From positions 22,343,133-22,407,132 of the forward strand of contig NC_089274.1 in the NCBI RefSeq assembly GCF_963678975.1: DNA of 64,000 nucleotides, read 5' to 3'. The number at the start of each line of letters is the position of its first letter. Position 1 is the stretch's first letter. Shown piece after piece: positions 30,620 through 41,754 of this stretch. Below the pieces are notes generated by a model. That model saw nothing but the letters and a program-made list of their open reading frames with translations. It was not told where the DNA came from and ran no database searches. The translations under genes were made by a program, and so were the position numbers. This DNA comes from Dysidea avara. Taxonomy: Eukaryota > Porifera > Demospongiae > Dictyoceratida > Dysideidae.

Positions 30620-30766
30620 ATATTTTCATGAGTTTTATAAACTGATCTTGGCCTGACAAAGTTTAGTATTTTAATCAGAGTAGCTATAGCTATGGCTGGC
30701 TCCTCCACAAGGTGAGGGGGGGAGGGGGCATTTGCCCCAAATTCCCCATCCTGGATCCGCCATTGG
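30620..30766. mobile_element. Right end of a CAGGGGCGGATCC-type element
   Basis: The stretch ending CCCCATCCTGGATCCGCCATTG matches the right terminus of the complete element at 58024-58342. The left end was not located. It lies inside the block duplicated at 59.4 kb, where this insertion is absent. Confidence 0.55.
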
Positions 30767-32750
30767 GTAACTATCACTCCCATGTCTCTTTGGGTCTCAT
30801 GACACTCAACTTCAGTGGATGAAATAGGATACCTATAGTGTTGGAGGTTAATTTGAAAGGAATATGTGCACTTTTGGTAAAGTTGAGAGTTAGGTGAGAG
30901 GAGTTAGACTGGAATCAACATCTCGCTGTAGCTTAGCGCAGTCCTCTTCAGATGTAGTGCTCTTGAAACATTTCATGTCATCAGCAAATTTCAACACTTG
31001 ATTATATGTAGCATATAGGCATTCCAGCCCAATTAATGTTTAAATGAAAAACTGAACTTTTATGTGCTCAATCTCATAGTTGGATTTGGCAACTTTGGTG
31101 CATGGTACCTATAGCACAGAAAAGGTATACTCTGGGGCTCCCTACACATTTTACAGAAGAAATGGCACAATTAAATTAGGCAGCTCCCTAGGCTGTCTTC
31201 TTCAAATTTCAATTCAGTATTGCAAGCCCTGCATGCATGCATGCAGTGTCTAACTAGTAAAGTAGATAAAAACAACAAACAGTGAACTTTTGCTGAGCAA
31301 ATATGTTTCTCCTATAATACACACTTCAATACAACGGTTTTGAAGTGGTAACATCTCAACTATAAGTAGAATAATAGGACTTGTAATGGGAATGCCAACT
31401 TTGGAGTGGCTTAATACTATTGACTCAGTAAGACAATACTATTGAGTCAGTAAGACCATACCTATTTGAAAAGTTGTTGCTTGGATTTACAAAGTGGGTT
31501 GGTTGGTAGGCAAAAAAGAAAAACAGTTAGTTTGAGACATATATATGTCCACAAACATGTCAATGCAAATAGCTTAAGCCACATAAATGTTATAAATGGA
31601 TACAAACATATATATATATAACTATAGTACCAAGAGTTTATGTACCTACATAGCCATATAGTCAGCAACACTGAAATTTATAGATTTCTTAGCCCAGGGG
31701 TGGGAACGGCTAGGATATGCCTACTATAGGCATAGATCCTGTCCCTATAGAGGACCGCTATTTAAACTGCACTCTATGTAGGTTTAATGTGAGCTGTATG
31801 ATGCTGTTTAAAATAAGAGCATTATATATCTCATCCTGCCAGAGGTGACTTCTGCTGTGCATTTAACTTTTAAGCCACTATAAAAAGTACAGCACATGTA
31901 ACTATACGTTTTGTGTTATGTTAGAAAAAGAGTACTCTTTGTAGATAAACTTGCATAAAGATGGATGACCTCTAAGCTCATTAATGTAGAAGGTTGCACC
32001 GGAACTGCATGGTATATATAAGCTACTACTAAACGTTAAATCATAAATGCATTCTACTATAACTACTATAATCTCATTACAATTTGGCTTAAATTTACTA
32101 CAAACTAAACCATATTGCTCTGCACTTTAGCTACTGTATGCTTATTTTAAAAACTGCATGATGACTGGCCATGCAGTTGTAGCAGAATACTTTAAAAGTG
32201 TAGAAGATTCTGCATATATAGCCAATAAAGGCAGTGTCCTGGAATGTGTTTACATTGTATCCTATAACCTTGTTGTGCTGGCCTGGCTTTTGCTCATTTG
32301 ATCACACTGCTGCAGTGTTTATTATAGATGGAGTGTGAATGAGGTGAAAGAAGACTACCTGTGATGTTGTTAGCATCAGTCTAGTACTTACAGTGCATGG
32401 TATATGCATGACCTAACATTGCGTTGGTGGGACTTCAGTTATCCGGGATCACTTGTAATTTGAATAACTCCAAACTGCATGAAACACAACTAAAGAATGC
32501 AGATATATGGGTTACTGTAATAGACAATCATCTTGAATGGAATTCTAGATCACCAAGATTTCATTTAGTCTGGTGCCACCTACCCCTTAGCAAAAAGTAA
32601 GTGAAGTACAGAAGGGTCTAGATCCCATATGCAACACAAATCACCTTGGTAACATCACAATCAGCTGACATAACTAGCAGTTGCATACGTTGTCTATATA
32701 GGATCTACTTTTTGCAAAGGGGTGGGCAGCACCAGGTTAGGTTCCACTGC
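30767..32750. other. Duplicated intergenic block (matches 59.5-61.5 kb)
   Basis: Long colinear similarity to 59465-61500: for example TAACTATCACTC, ACTGGAATCAACATCTCGCTG, CAGCCTGTT-free stretches, and GCCAATAAAGGCA-like words in the same order. No gene was recognised. Small open frames are not conserved between the two copies. Confidence 0.7.
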
Positions 32751-32807
32751 ATGTAGTATGGAATTAACTCAATTAAGTGTATATTATTTCTCAACTCATT
32801 TTTTTCT

Positions 32808-32925
32808 AGACTACTTCTTACCAAGATGTTTCATCCTAATCTTGAACAATTTGTGCCAACACATTAAAGAAGGATCGGAAACCTAACCATGCACATCTTA
32901 ATGTTATATACAGAACTGGTACACA
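32808..32925 (+). pseudogene. Relic of UBE2S exon 4
   Basis: Following TTTTTTCTAG, the sequence matches UBE2S exon 4: ACTACTTCTTACCAAGATG, TTTGTGCCAACACATTAAAG and AACCTAACCATG. Short deletions remove the codons around the active-site cysteine and break the frame. It continues into recognisable UBE2S intron 4 sequence (GAACTGGTACACACTTTGTA). It lies 3' of the convergent type 1 kinase gene. Confidence 0.85.
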
Positions 32926-33127
32926 CTTTGTACACCATGCACCGTGTGCAAATTAAGATTAATTGTAGATATTATAAGCTTATAATAAGTTTAATTTTTA
33001 AAAAGTTTCAAAGGCATAATTATATTTGGAGTTTTTGTGGTAGGTAGTATAGAGTAACTGCACGGAGTACATGTAAAGTGTATATTTAAAGAAAAAAACT
33101 CCGTAAATAAAGTATTGTGAACTCTTC

Positions 33128-34949
33128 TTAATATTTAATAATTGACTTGTGTTGATGCATTCTTTGTATTTCTTCCTTGGGTTGGCATAATTCAACAACC
33201 ATTTTTCTACCCATGACAACGGATCCATTCATCCTATAAATAGCTTTCTGTGCTTCCTTAGGTGTTGAAAAGCACACAAACCCAACATTGCGTTTACGAT
33301 ATCTGAGTACTTTAGTACTGACAATGGTCCCAAACTGACAAAACTCATCCTCAAGGTACATTTCATCAATATCAGAATGTAGGTTCTTGATGTATAGGTT
33401 AATGCCCTATTAATTAGAAGTGTCAAGTTTATACATGAAAGTACAAGAAAATTTAATGTATATAGCAATTGGGATCAGCGTGGCATGAACAAGAGAGGTC
33501 ATCTATATATGCCTGCAGCTATACTAGTGGCCGGCTGCATGTATATGACTAAAGTAGGAGTTAGTGGACATTTAACTCCTACTTTAGTCATATACATGCA
33601 GCCTCTCAATATATATACATGAGATTTAATGAAACTGGCCCTCAAAAGCATCTAGCCACTCTAAGCCACGTTGCTATACTATAACTAATTAAATTGGTAA
33701 TGTCCTTTATCCTCCTCCTGTTATTCTGTTCCCCCCACTGCCCCATTTGGGCCATTTCTTGATATCTATATATACCTATATAAAATACCTGAAGGTCTGC
33801 TTCCTTTCCAGCTTGTTCAGGTTCTTTCTCCATAACTGTTTCTTGGCGCTTTGAATTCTTTAACTGCTGAGAGACAAAGTCTCTTTTACTCTCTGCTATT
33901 GCCAACAGTACATCTTTGTCTTCTATTTCTTTCTCTTTTTCCTCTAGCTGCTGGATGCTTTTTTGCAATTCTCTTTCTTTTCCTTCCAACTGGGCTTTAT
34001 ATGCACTCATGCAGTCATACAGGTCAATGATTCCATCATTTTCATGAGGTTGGCGATCATAATCGACATTCTTTAAGTACTGAATGACATCTGTAGTGGT
34101 TGGCCTCTCTTTGGCAGCATCCTTAAGACACCACTCAACCAATGGCTGTAGGTCTGGTGTCTGTGGAAATTTTGTCAGATGCTCAATTCTTCTCTCAAAC
34201 TCTGTTAAATCCACGCGTGTAAGTCTGCGTGCTGCTTCATCCATCACCATGTCATTAGTTGGTGTTGGGAACTGCATACTAACAAGATGTATACAAACAC
34301 ATCCCAATGAGAAGATATCGTATGGCAGGCCATATATGGGTTTAGATACACGTCCTTCTGGAGGCAAAAATGCTGGAGTACACACTCCTCTTGTGAAGCT
34401 CTGAGTGCCTTCTTTTAGCACTTTGGTCACTCCCAGATCAGCAATCTTGGCTACACAATGCTTTGTTAAGAGAATGTTATTAGATGAGAGGTCTCTGTGG
34501 ATAATGCTCTTGCTATGTAGAAACTGGAGACCCTTGCAAGTGTCTAGGAGAATAGATAATTTGAAATGCAGTGGAATATCTTTCTTTTTTCCCGCGTAAT
34601 CTTCAATCAACTTCGTAAGACTTTTATCCATCAACTCCATTACTAGCCACGGTATATCAGCTTGAGTTGGCCTATACAATCCTATGAATTGTACCACGTT
34701 GGGATGAGATATACGGCTACACTGTAGACACTCGTCGAGGAAGCCACGCTCGTTAATTCTCTGGCTTTCGCTTTCATTTTCAGAACTCCTCAATATGGAA
34801 TGCATTTCTTTAGCTGCAAAAAGTGTTCCGCCCATTTCTACTTCATAAACGATGCCATATGAGCCCCTTCCTAATTCTCTTTTAAATTTGCTGGTCCTTA
34901 CTTCAGATAACTTAAGTTGTTCAAAATCTTGCTGGAGTTTACTCGCCAT
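33128..34949 (-). CDS. TKL-type kinase with coiled coil and C-terminal PABP-like RRM (type 1, copy B)
   Basis: Two exons, 33789-34949 (387 codons) and 33128-33406 (92 codons plus stop), join in phase 0 to give 479 residues. The kinase domain is complete: GRGSYG loop at 27-32, FAAK with K47, a helix-C DEC, gatekeeper region WLVMELMD, HRDLSSNN, DLG in place of DFG, and PPE. A charged coiled coil follows (KAQLEGKERELQKSIQQLEEKEKEIEDKD). The second exon is one RRM: RNP2 LYIKNL, RNP1 RNVGFVCF, then RMNGSVVMGRKMVVEL and KEEIQRM, closest in my memory to RRM4 of cytoplasmic poly(A)-binding protein. The start is chosen by alignment with the other copies. An unspliced read-through would end in a short unrelated tail. 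Substrate unknown; an RNA-guided kinase is inference. Confidence 0.82.
33534..33602. repeat. Perfect 30-base hairpin in the kinase intron
   Basis: Arms 33534-33563 and 33573-33602 (GCTGCATGTATATGACTAAA... and its exact reverse complement) surround a 9-base loop. The third gene copy keeps only part of the right arm (about 63066-63112), next to an insertion. Confidence 0.92.
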
Positions 34950-35114
34950 TTCGATGATCGTCGGTTTAGTACTGCTGTTTTCTAGCCAGCCAAACAAATT
35001 TGTTATTATTAATATTATAGGTAATAATTGTAGAACTCACATGAGTGAGTATGTTACAATAGGTGTAATAATTTCTTTTGTGAGTTTAGTATAGGGTTTT
35101 TTTTCCTTTTGTGA

Positions 35115-35305
35115 CTAAACTGATGACAAAAAGTAAAATCCCTTATAGCTTATGTGCACGAGTAGCCACACCCCAAAAGTCCCACCAAAAGTGTTTTCGT
35201 TTATGAAATCATAGATTTGGTAGGGAAATTTAGTTAGTCAGGGTTTTTCTTTTGTGACCATGTACGCATCAGTGTGTACGAGTAGCCACACCCAAACAAG
35301 TGCTT
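35115..35305 (-). promoter_or_regulatory. Conserved upstream block of type 1 kinase gene
   Basis: Contains TGACAAAAAGTAAAATCCC followed by GTGCACGAGTAGCCACACCCC, and a second GTGTACGAGTAGCCACACCC about 120 bases on. The same order of words occurs upstream of type 2 genes at 52345-52420 and 29740-29815. The CCACACCC core resembles a KLF/Sp GT-box; the function is inferred. Confidence 0.5.
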
Positions 35306-35592
35306 ATTTGGTAGAGAAATTTAAATTTGTTTTTTCTTTAGTTGAGGTTGCGCGAGACCATGTGTTTCAAAAATTGCAAGTATTTAGGCCTATACCGGTA
35401 GTAGGCATTACTATGGGGTGCCATTTGTGCCAAAATAATACAAAAACACCTTATTTATAAACTATAACCATACTTTATAAATCAATACACTACTTTATAA
35501 AGTATATAGACATATACTTTATAAATCATACACATACTTTATAAATCATAGACATATACTTTATAAATCATACTTATACTTTACAAATCATA

Positions 35593-36438
35593 CAGGGGCG
35601 GATCCAGGGGGGGCTTTGGGGGCTGAAGCCCCCCCCCTTCATATTTAGGCTTTACTTGATCAATATGCTGAGTATTATAATGAAATTTTGTCTTAGCATA
35701 ATTATATGATCACTAATAATACAAATACTCATAAAATTACCTTATAAACATCTTTCCAAGGTATTATCAGTGGATTTATGCTAAAGTTTATGTAACAAGG
35801 ACCCAGATCAGCATTGGAGGTGTACAAGATCGAGATACTCTAATAGAGCAGTCAGCTAACTACTCTAATAGAACATTCACTGGAAACATGTAGTTGGTTC
35901 TGTTATGGAATTTTTCCAAATCTGCCAGCACCTATACATACAATGAAGTGCATTAATCTGTTTAAAGGGCTTCTTTCATCTACTAGTGTAGTTAATATGT
36001 ATGGCAATACTTAATTCAAGTGCACAATTTCCATTGAAAATGCTCTCAGATTCAATCTTGTATTGTTCAAATTTCAAAATTTTCCACTTTCAACATTCTT
36101 AATAATTCTAACATGCATGCACCTATTCAGTATTGTGCAATTGTGAGAGGGGTGCATCATGTACTTGGTTGTCTGTACCTACCAAACTTTTCCATTAGCA
36201 AAATGCTTTAGAGAGCCATACCTATAATCTAAAGGCAGTATATAAAATATCTGCAGGCAGAAAATATTATGAATTTTATGTGGAAATGTCTCCAAATTGC
36301 AGTATTTTAGCATCTATTTTTCAAAATTTTCCTGGGGGGGCATGCCCCCAGACCCCCCTAGTTCCAGCATGCTTTGCACACCTCTACCCAACCTTGAGTT
36401 AGCCCCCCCCCCTTTTACAAATCCTAGATCCGCCCCTG
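35593..36438. mobile_element. hAT-like element with CAGGGGCGGATCC ends and 5-base duplication
   Basis: Starts CAGGGGCGGATCCAGGG and ends TAGATCCGCCCCTG, flanked on both sides by TCATA (35588-35592 and 36439-36443). It is 846 bases long with no intact frame. It carries paired CTCTAATAGAGCAGTCAG and CTCTAATAGAACATTCAC words. A related shorter element is at 58024-58342. Confidence 0.85.
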
Positions 36439-36577
36439 TCATATATGCATATGCTTTACAAATCATGCATATACTTTATAAACCATACACGTAATTTGTA
36501 AACTATTAACATACTTTATAAACATGATTTATTAGGCATTTAGTATTTCCACAAACACATGATATTATCGTTTGGTA

Positions 36578-36768
36578 CAGTCTATTTCCGGTTGGTTGAC
36601 TAGAGAAACAAAAGTGTTAAAAGCCACGTGCTTGAAAGTAGCCAATGAGATCAGCAGCTTTCAGTTTAAACTAGCGCCGTCCGCCTGATGTGAAATTTCA
36701 TTGGTTATTTCTATTCACGTGATATTTTTGCATTTGGCTTACGTGGACAACCAACCTGAAATAGACTG
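36578..36768. mobile_element. TA-flanked mariner-like MITE, second copy
   Basis: Begins CAGTCTATTTCCGGTTG and ends CAACCTGAAATAGACTG with TA on both sides. The inverted right arm near 40790 preserves the empty site: TTTGGTAACGATTGTCAG there corresponds to TTTGGTA-element-TAATGATTGTCAA here. Confidence 0.92.
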
Positions 36769-37105
36769 TAATGATTGTCAATAATCCATACCTTTGTGCA
36801 CGTGTCGAATAAATCCTCGCACGTGCAACCGAAAGCAGGATGGCGGATGTCGTACCGGGTTATCACAACTGAGCTTTGGAACAAGCGTTTTAAACATTTG
36901 CTGGGGCAATAGCACAGAACCAAGTACAAAACGTACGGATCTAGCATACAACAGTGTGGCTTCCTCCGTAAGCATCCATGTGATGCCACCAGTTGTCTTG
37001 GCTCCGGCTCCTACTCCTCAAAGCGAGACTTGGACATCTCAACAAGGTATCTAGCTACGTTGTTGCCTGTGGTGTAGTATTGATGTTTAATTTCAACTCA
37101 AATAA

Positions 37106-37549
37106 GGCCCCTATTTGGTGATTATTAGTTTCTCATCCACCGCCCGCATCCTTCTTAAGCTACCGCATGGTAAGCCATTATTTACTCTGCGCATGCTCAG
37201 AAGAACACGTGATACCAAACTGTTATAATTTTTGTTGATGAACGCTACAATGCGCTATATATCACTAGGAGAACTGTTGTTTTCCTTAGCAAATTGCTGC
37301 AGTGCCAGTTGCAATCGTGCTCTATCGACTTCATCAAAGCAGGCTTTCAGTTGACTGTCGAAAAACAGTTGGCGATCACGAAAAGTAGTGAAGGAAATGT
37401 TTGTAGTAAGAAAAAAAGACAATTTGGACATGGTCTGTACATCAGTGTGTTAATATTATAAAATAATGGTGTAATGGTAATACCCTCCCGCCCGCATCAT
37501 AATAATTAGAAAGGCTGGATGAGAAACTAATAATCACCAAATAGGGGCC
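37106..37549. mobile_element. Harbinger-like MITE with TAA duplication
   Basis: Ends GGCCCCTATTTGGTGATTAT and its exact reverse complement, extending about 34 bases (to TTTCTCATCCA). It is flanked by TAA at 37103-37105 and 37550-37552. GGCC-type ends with a 3-base TWA duplication fit PIF/Harbinger. Noncoding, 444 bases. Confidence 0.92.
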
Positions 37550-37560
37550 TAAACAAAGCA

Positions 37561-37800
37561 TTGGCTGACTTTCAAGGTGGCTGGAACTCTGACACTCTGC
37601 GGTCAACTGAGGGTGACATGACTCCCATGCAATTGTACCTAGATGATTTACAGGCCACTGAGTGCAGTATCATGCCTCAAAAAGTAATCTGGATTAACAA
37701 GCAGACTACAAGATTTAATGCCAGAGGAGACGGACCTTGTAGAGATTGTTGGCATGGTTTTTTGTATGTCCTTTTAGCCACCAATACAACTGTACTGTAA
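37561..37800 (+). other. Unrecognised open frame, possible exon
   Basis: An 80-codon frame beginning after AAACAAAG and containing DDLQATECSIMPQKVIWINK. Upstream, 36840-37040 encodes SFGTSV and AEP/TEP words also present in the inverted right arm (40530-40720), suggesting a former short gene that was inverted and duplicated. A Harbinger-like MITE lies between the two parts as if in an intron. Product unknown. Confidence 0.3.
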
Positions 37801-37990
37801 GAAAAATGCAAACAGGTTGTTAATGAGCTTATTACCCTGGAACAGGTTGTACAGATTTTGAAAACAATTTTATGAGCAATGTAAATACTAGGACAACACT
37901 AATATTACAAATCAACAGTAACACATGTCACCTATAATTGATATTGTATTATATGTCGTAACAATGTGTACAATTTTATATACTTAACAC

Positions 37991-38345
37991 CTAATTTCTA
38001 TTAAGAAATGTAACTTGTCTTAGAGCTTTTCTGTTAAACTTCTCCATACCCCTGTGAGTTGAAAATGTTGAAAGCATTTTTCCAACAGCACAGTAAGTGT
38101 CATTAGCAACAGCCATGACATCATGAAATAGGATTCCCAGATCAACTACTTCTTGTCTTATGAAGCACGCTTTCAATAATTTCTCTACATCAAACGTCTT
38201 CTTTGAAAAATGTCACAGGGCATCAGAATACACTTGTGATCTTCTGATATTGATCCTTTGAACATCCTCATTGTTTGAAAATTTTATTGCACGTAACTGA
38301 TGTTGCTGAATCACATGCTTTATAACAGCACTATCAATAGGCCCT
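37991..38345 (-). pseudogene. HECT-domain-like relic
   Basis: The minus strand encodes RINIRRSQVYSDAL, then HFSKKTFDVEKLLKACFI, VVDLG and YCAVGKMLSTFSTHRG. The order matches the start of HECT N-lobes of G2E3-like proteins (INIRRS, KxFD, VxFIGExAVDxGG, xxVGKMxA). One stop interrupts it, and the GGPRRE segment expected after VDLG is missing. It ends without a C-lobe. Confidence 0.5.
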
Positions 38346-39560
38346 TCTCTGGTTCCCTGATAAGCATATCATTGTATCGGTAGCTATAGAGGTGGCAGCA
38401 GTGATACTGGTGAAAAAGGCGCAAATGGTAACATAGAGGTTGCATTGGTGTTGGAGATTGTGGTATTTGTGATGGGGATTGTGGTGTTGATGCAGAGTAA
38501 GTTTCCACAGGACTGTTCACTTCAATATCCCACTTGATCACCCTACATGAAGAATTAATTATGTAATCAGTCTGCAAATTAAATTATATGTGTACACCTC
38601 TACCCCTCTTCAGTGGTGTAGTGAAGGTCAGCTTGTGCCCGTATATAAATAATATTGTGCCCAACTGGCTAGAGAAGCGAGCCACCTGCTGTGGAGTCCA
38701 TTAAAAGATGAGCTTTGTGATGGTATAGTTAATGATTTTGCACCAACACCTGTCACTTGCAGGTACAGAAATGAAAAATTGGAATCATTTTGCATTGTTC
38801 CTTGAAAATTTTACCAAATTTCACATTCAACATCATTGTCCATCATCTCTGATGTGAGGTGTAGCTTACACCAATTAGACCATTGTTTGCCAAAATAAAA
38901 GCATAGAGGTAAAATGAAGTAAAAGCATATTAATAATGTATTCAAGTTTGGCTCTGGCTATAGTTGTAGACAGTACGTGCATACTCCAAACTACTAATAA
39001 TGTATGTTACTACTTAGGGCCATTGCAGAAAGACTTGAAAAGTAGTCAAATGTTTGTGTACAAGAACTCCACAATCAGCCATGCCAAAATGGTCCATATC
39101 TTCTATTGCGAACTGCGATGGCCCTTGCCCAAAGCTCATCGAAAATTATCTATTTGGATACTCTACTACATTTTTCATAAGAGAACAGCCATTGATTTTT
39201 AAAAATATTTTCAATTCCGAGTCAATATGTTAGCCACAAGGTCACATTCTTTGACTTTGAACCTAGTGCCATTAACTATTGACGCATTTAGGCCACACAC
39301 TCCTTTTTTGTGGTTGCACCAATGTTATGGAACTCTACACCATTGGCAGTTTTGTCTCAGCTGACTGCAGGAAGTTTTACGTATAGGCTTAAGTATTTAG
39401 TTTGTAATTGTGTGGTCTTTTGTGTGATTGTTAAATATAGCTAGTTAGCGTAAGTAGTTTAATTTTGTTTTGTATTTGTGTCTAATAATAATTTATATAA
39501 CTGTACCTAATACTGTAGTTTCCTTTTTTCTTGGGCACATCATCTGTGCTGATTGCCCAG
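38346..39560. other. Interior of the inverted structure, no gene seen
   Basis: AT-rich DNA. A minus-strand frame at 38320-38577 contains a Pro/Ser/Gln stretch (SPSQIPQSPTPM) that may belong to the HECT-like relic but has no recognised motif. Nothing else is supportable. Confidence 0.35.
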
Positions 39561-39563
39561 TAA

Positions 39564-39862
39564 CAGGGATGTACCGAGGGGGTTTCAGGAAACCCCTTTG
39601 GATTTTACACAGTACTTGAAAAAAAAGAAATTGAAACTTCAGGTTTCCGGAATGTGGAATCTATCATGGAACAGGACTTTTACATAGTTAAATAATAGTT
39701 TCTAACATGATGGCAACACCTGCAGCATTGTTCTGAATTATGATTTTGGTGAAAAGATTGAGATATACTCTAATAAAGCAGTCAGATAATATAAACTACT
39801 CTAATGTAACAGTCACTTAGCTGTAGGGGAAACCCTTTTCAAAATTACTGCATACGCCCCTG
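39564..39862. mobile_element. MITE with CAGTAA duplication
   Basis: Starts CAGGGATGTACCGAGGGGG and ends CATACGCCCCTG, flanked by CAGTAA at 39558-39563 and 39863-39868. It is 299 bases long and contains CTCTAATAAAGCAGTCAG and CTCTAATGTAACAGTCAC words, like the other CAGGG-ended elements here. Confidence 0.8.
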
Positions 39863-41102
39863 CAGTAATCATAAACAGATAAACTGTATGTGTGTATGTA
39901 TGTTCTGTGTTGGGGACCACCTTGTACAGGCTATCTAGCCTTTTGTGGTAGCTACCCTTCTTCAGAGAAATAGAGCAGGTTTCTTTTACCCCTACTACTA
40001 GGGAATGGGAAAAGAAGCCATAGTTTTCTATAGATGTTTGGCTTACCTACTGTTTCATTGAGATTCAACTAGCTGTACTCTGGCCTGCACAATGTCCTTT
40101 TCTCTGTTGCCCTCAACAACAGTGTGTATCAGTGGTAGTAGGTCCATCTTGCTACGATCTGCTAACATCTCTCCAGAGATGGGCCACTGTGATGAAAACA
40201 GGGACTACTGAGTCCAACCTTCTGTCTCTTAGTTGTCCAGCACATGCCAACTAGTGCTGGGGATGGTGGCAAGGGCAGTCCATCTAGCCCGGAAATAACA
40301 ATAAAAAACAATAATGCCTAACTGGTAAAGTAGATAATAACAACAATAACAATAACAATAATACTATAAGTAACACTTTACATTCCATTCACCCCAATTC
40401 GGTTTAGTTAATTAACTTGCCTCAAGCAGGCAACTCCGAAAGTAGCTAACACATGTAACAACTTGGTTAAATACCTTGTTGAAGAAGCAATAAGAGCCGG
40501 ATAGAAAGTGGTTGTGGAAGCGTCGGAAGCAACTCAGCATGGCCGAGTGAGGTGGCTGATCTCAGAGCCGAGATTGACTGTTGGACCATGGGTCCAGTCA
40601 GTCTGTGGTACACATTGCTGTGACGTAGTTGGTTCTGCGCTATATAGCCCCAGCGAATGGCCAAAAACACTTGTTCCAAAACTTGTGTGACCAGGTAAGA
40701 CCCGCTTTAAAAGCTGCACGTGCGAAGATTTATTCTACACGTGCGCAAAATTACTTTATCGATTACTGACAATCGTTACCAAACGATAATATCATGTGTT
40801 CGTGATTGCTTATTGAAATGCTAAATGCATAATAAATCATGTTTATAAAGTTATATGTTAATAATTTACAAATTACGTGTATGGTTTATAAAGTATATGT
40901 ATGATTTATAAAGTATATGCATATATGATTTGTAAAATATAAGTATGATTTATAAAGTATATGTCTATGATTTATAAAGTATGTGTATGATTTATTAAGT
41001 ATATGTCTATACTTTATTAAGTAGTGTATTGATTTATAAAGTATGGTTATAGTTTATAAATAAGGTGTTTTTGTACTATTTTGGCACAAATGGCACCCCA
41101 TA

Positions 41103-41359
41103 CAAACTTACTTTATCGATTACTGACCAAACGATAATAGCTATCATGTGTTCGTGATTGCTTATTGAAATGCTAAATAAATCATGTTTATAAAGTATGT
41201 TAATAATTTACAAATTACGTGTATGGTTTATAAAGTACTATATGTATGATTTATAAAGTATAAGTATGATTTATAAAGTAGCGTATTGATTTATAAAGTA
41301 TGGTTATAGTTTATAAATAAGATGTTTTTGTACTATTTTGGCACAAATGGCATCCCATA
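41103..41359. repeat. Partial tandem copy of the right inverted arm
   Basis: Repeats about 40745-41102 in the same order (ACTTACTTTATCGATTACTG, CGATAATA, ATCATGTTTATAAAGTA, GTTTTTGTACTATTTTGGCAC) with internal deletions. Confidence 0.8.
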
Positions 41360-41469
41360 TAATAGCTATAATATTTTCTATAAACCATTTGATTGCTTTA
41401 AAGTTAGATTCTGTGTTTGTTTTATTAAATGCTGTCAGTGTTGCATGGAGGTTGAAAACACTGTAGCTT

Positions 41470-41501
<32 letters not shown>

Positions 41502-41524
41502 TGTGTGTTGTGTGTGTGTGATTG
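41470..41524. repeat. GT/GC microsatellite
   Basis: Tract of GTGTGTGTGTGCGTGCGTGC type. The open frame across it is low-complexity and not treated as a gene. Confidence 0.9.
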
Positions 41525-41754
41525 TGTTGTCTATACAAAAGTGTTGGTGAATAACAACTTTGTAAAATTAGAGAGGATTCTGGATTACGTAGGTGTCAGG
41601 TTAGTAGTACTAACTATAGTAATGTGCTCAAACGCTCTGGACAAACACCAGACCACGCACTCTCAACCACATCAAAGGTTTTAACTAAAAGTAACTTCAA
41701 AGTGCTGTCCTAAAAAGTACTTTAAAGTGTCACATAATAGTTATAATGTTGCCC

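Larger units (their letters stand above)
35412..41102. mobile_element. 5.7-kb structure with long inverted ends
   Basis: The left end (from ATGGGGTGCCATTTGTGCC) and right end (GGCACAAATGGCACCCCAT, 41102) are inverted copies. The similarity runs inward through many ACTTTATAAATCATA units and a CACGTGC-rich block to about 37035 on the left and 40480 on the right. The left arm was later split by elements at 35593-36438 and 36578-36768. The centre holds a Harbinger-like MITE, a HECT-like relic and another MITE. The right arm is followed by a partial tandem copy, 41103-41359. No transposase was recognised, so this may be an inverted duplication and not a transposon. Confidence 0.65.

Noticed and set aside
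33534-33602. Possible microRNA precursor
   Set aside because: A perfect 30-base hairpin is more like a small palindromic insertion; the other gene copy lacks the left arm, and no bulged miRNA-like stem is seen.
34084-34599. Plus-strand frames opposite the kinase genes (also 51508-51789 and 63530-63871)
   Set aside because: Antisense of conserved kinase sequence; they recur only because the kinase exon is duplicated.
41322-41684. Frame with repeated Cys-Val residues
   Set aside because: Produced by the GT/GC microsatellite at 41470-41524.
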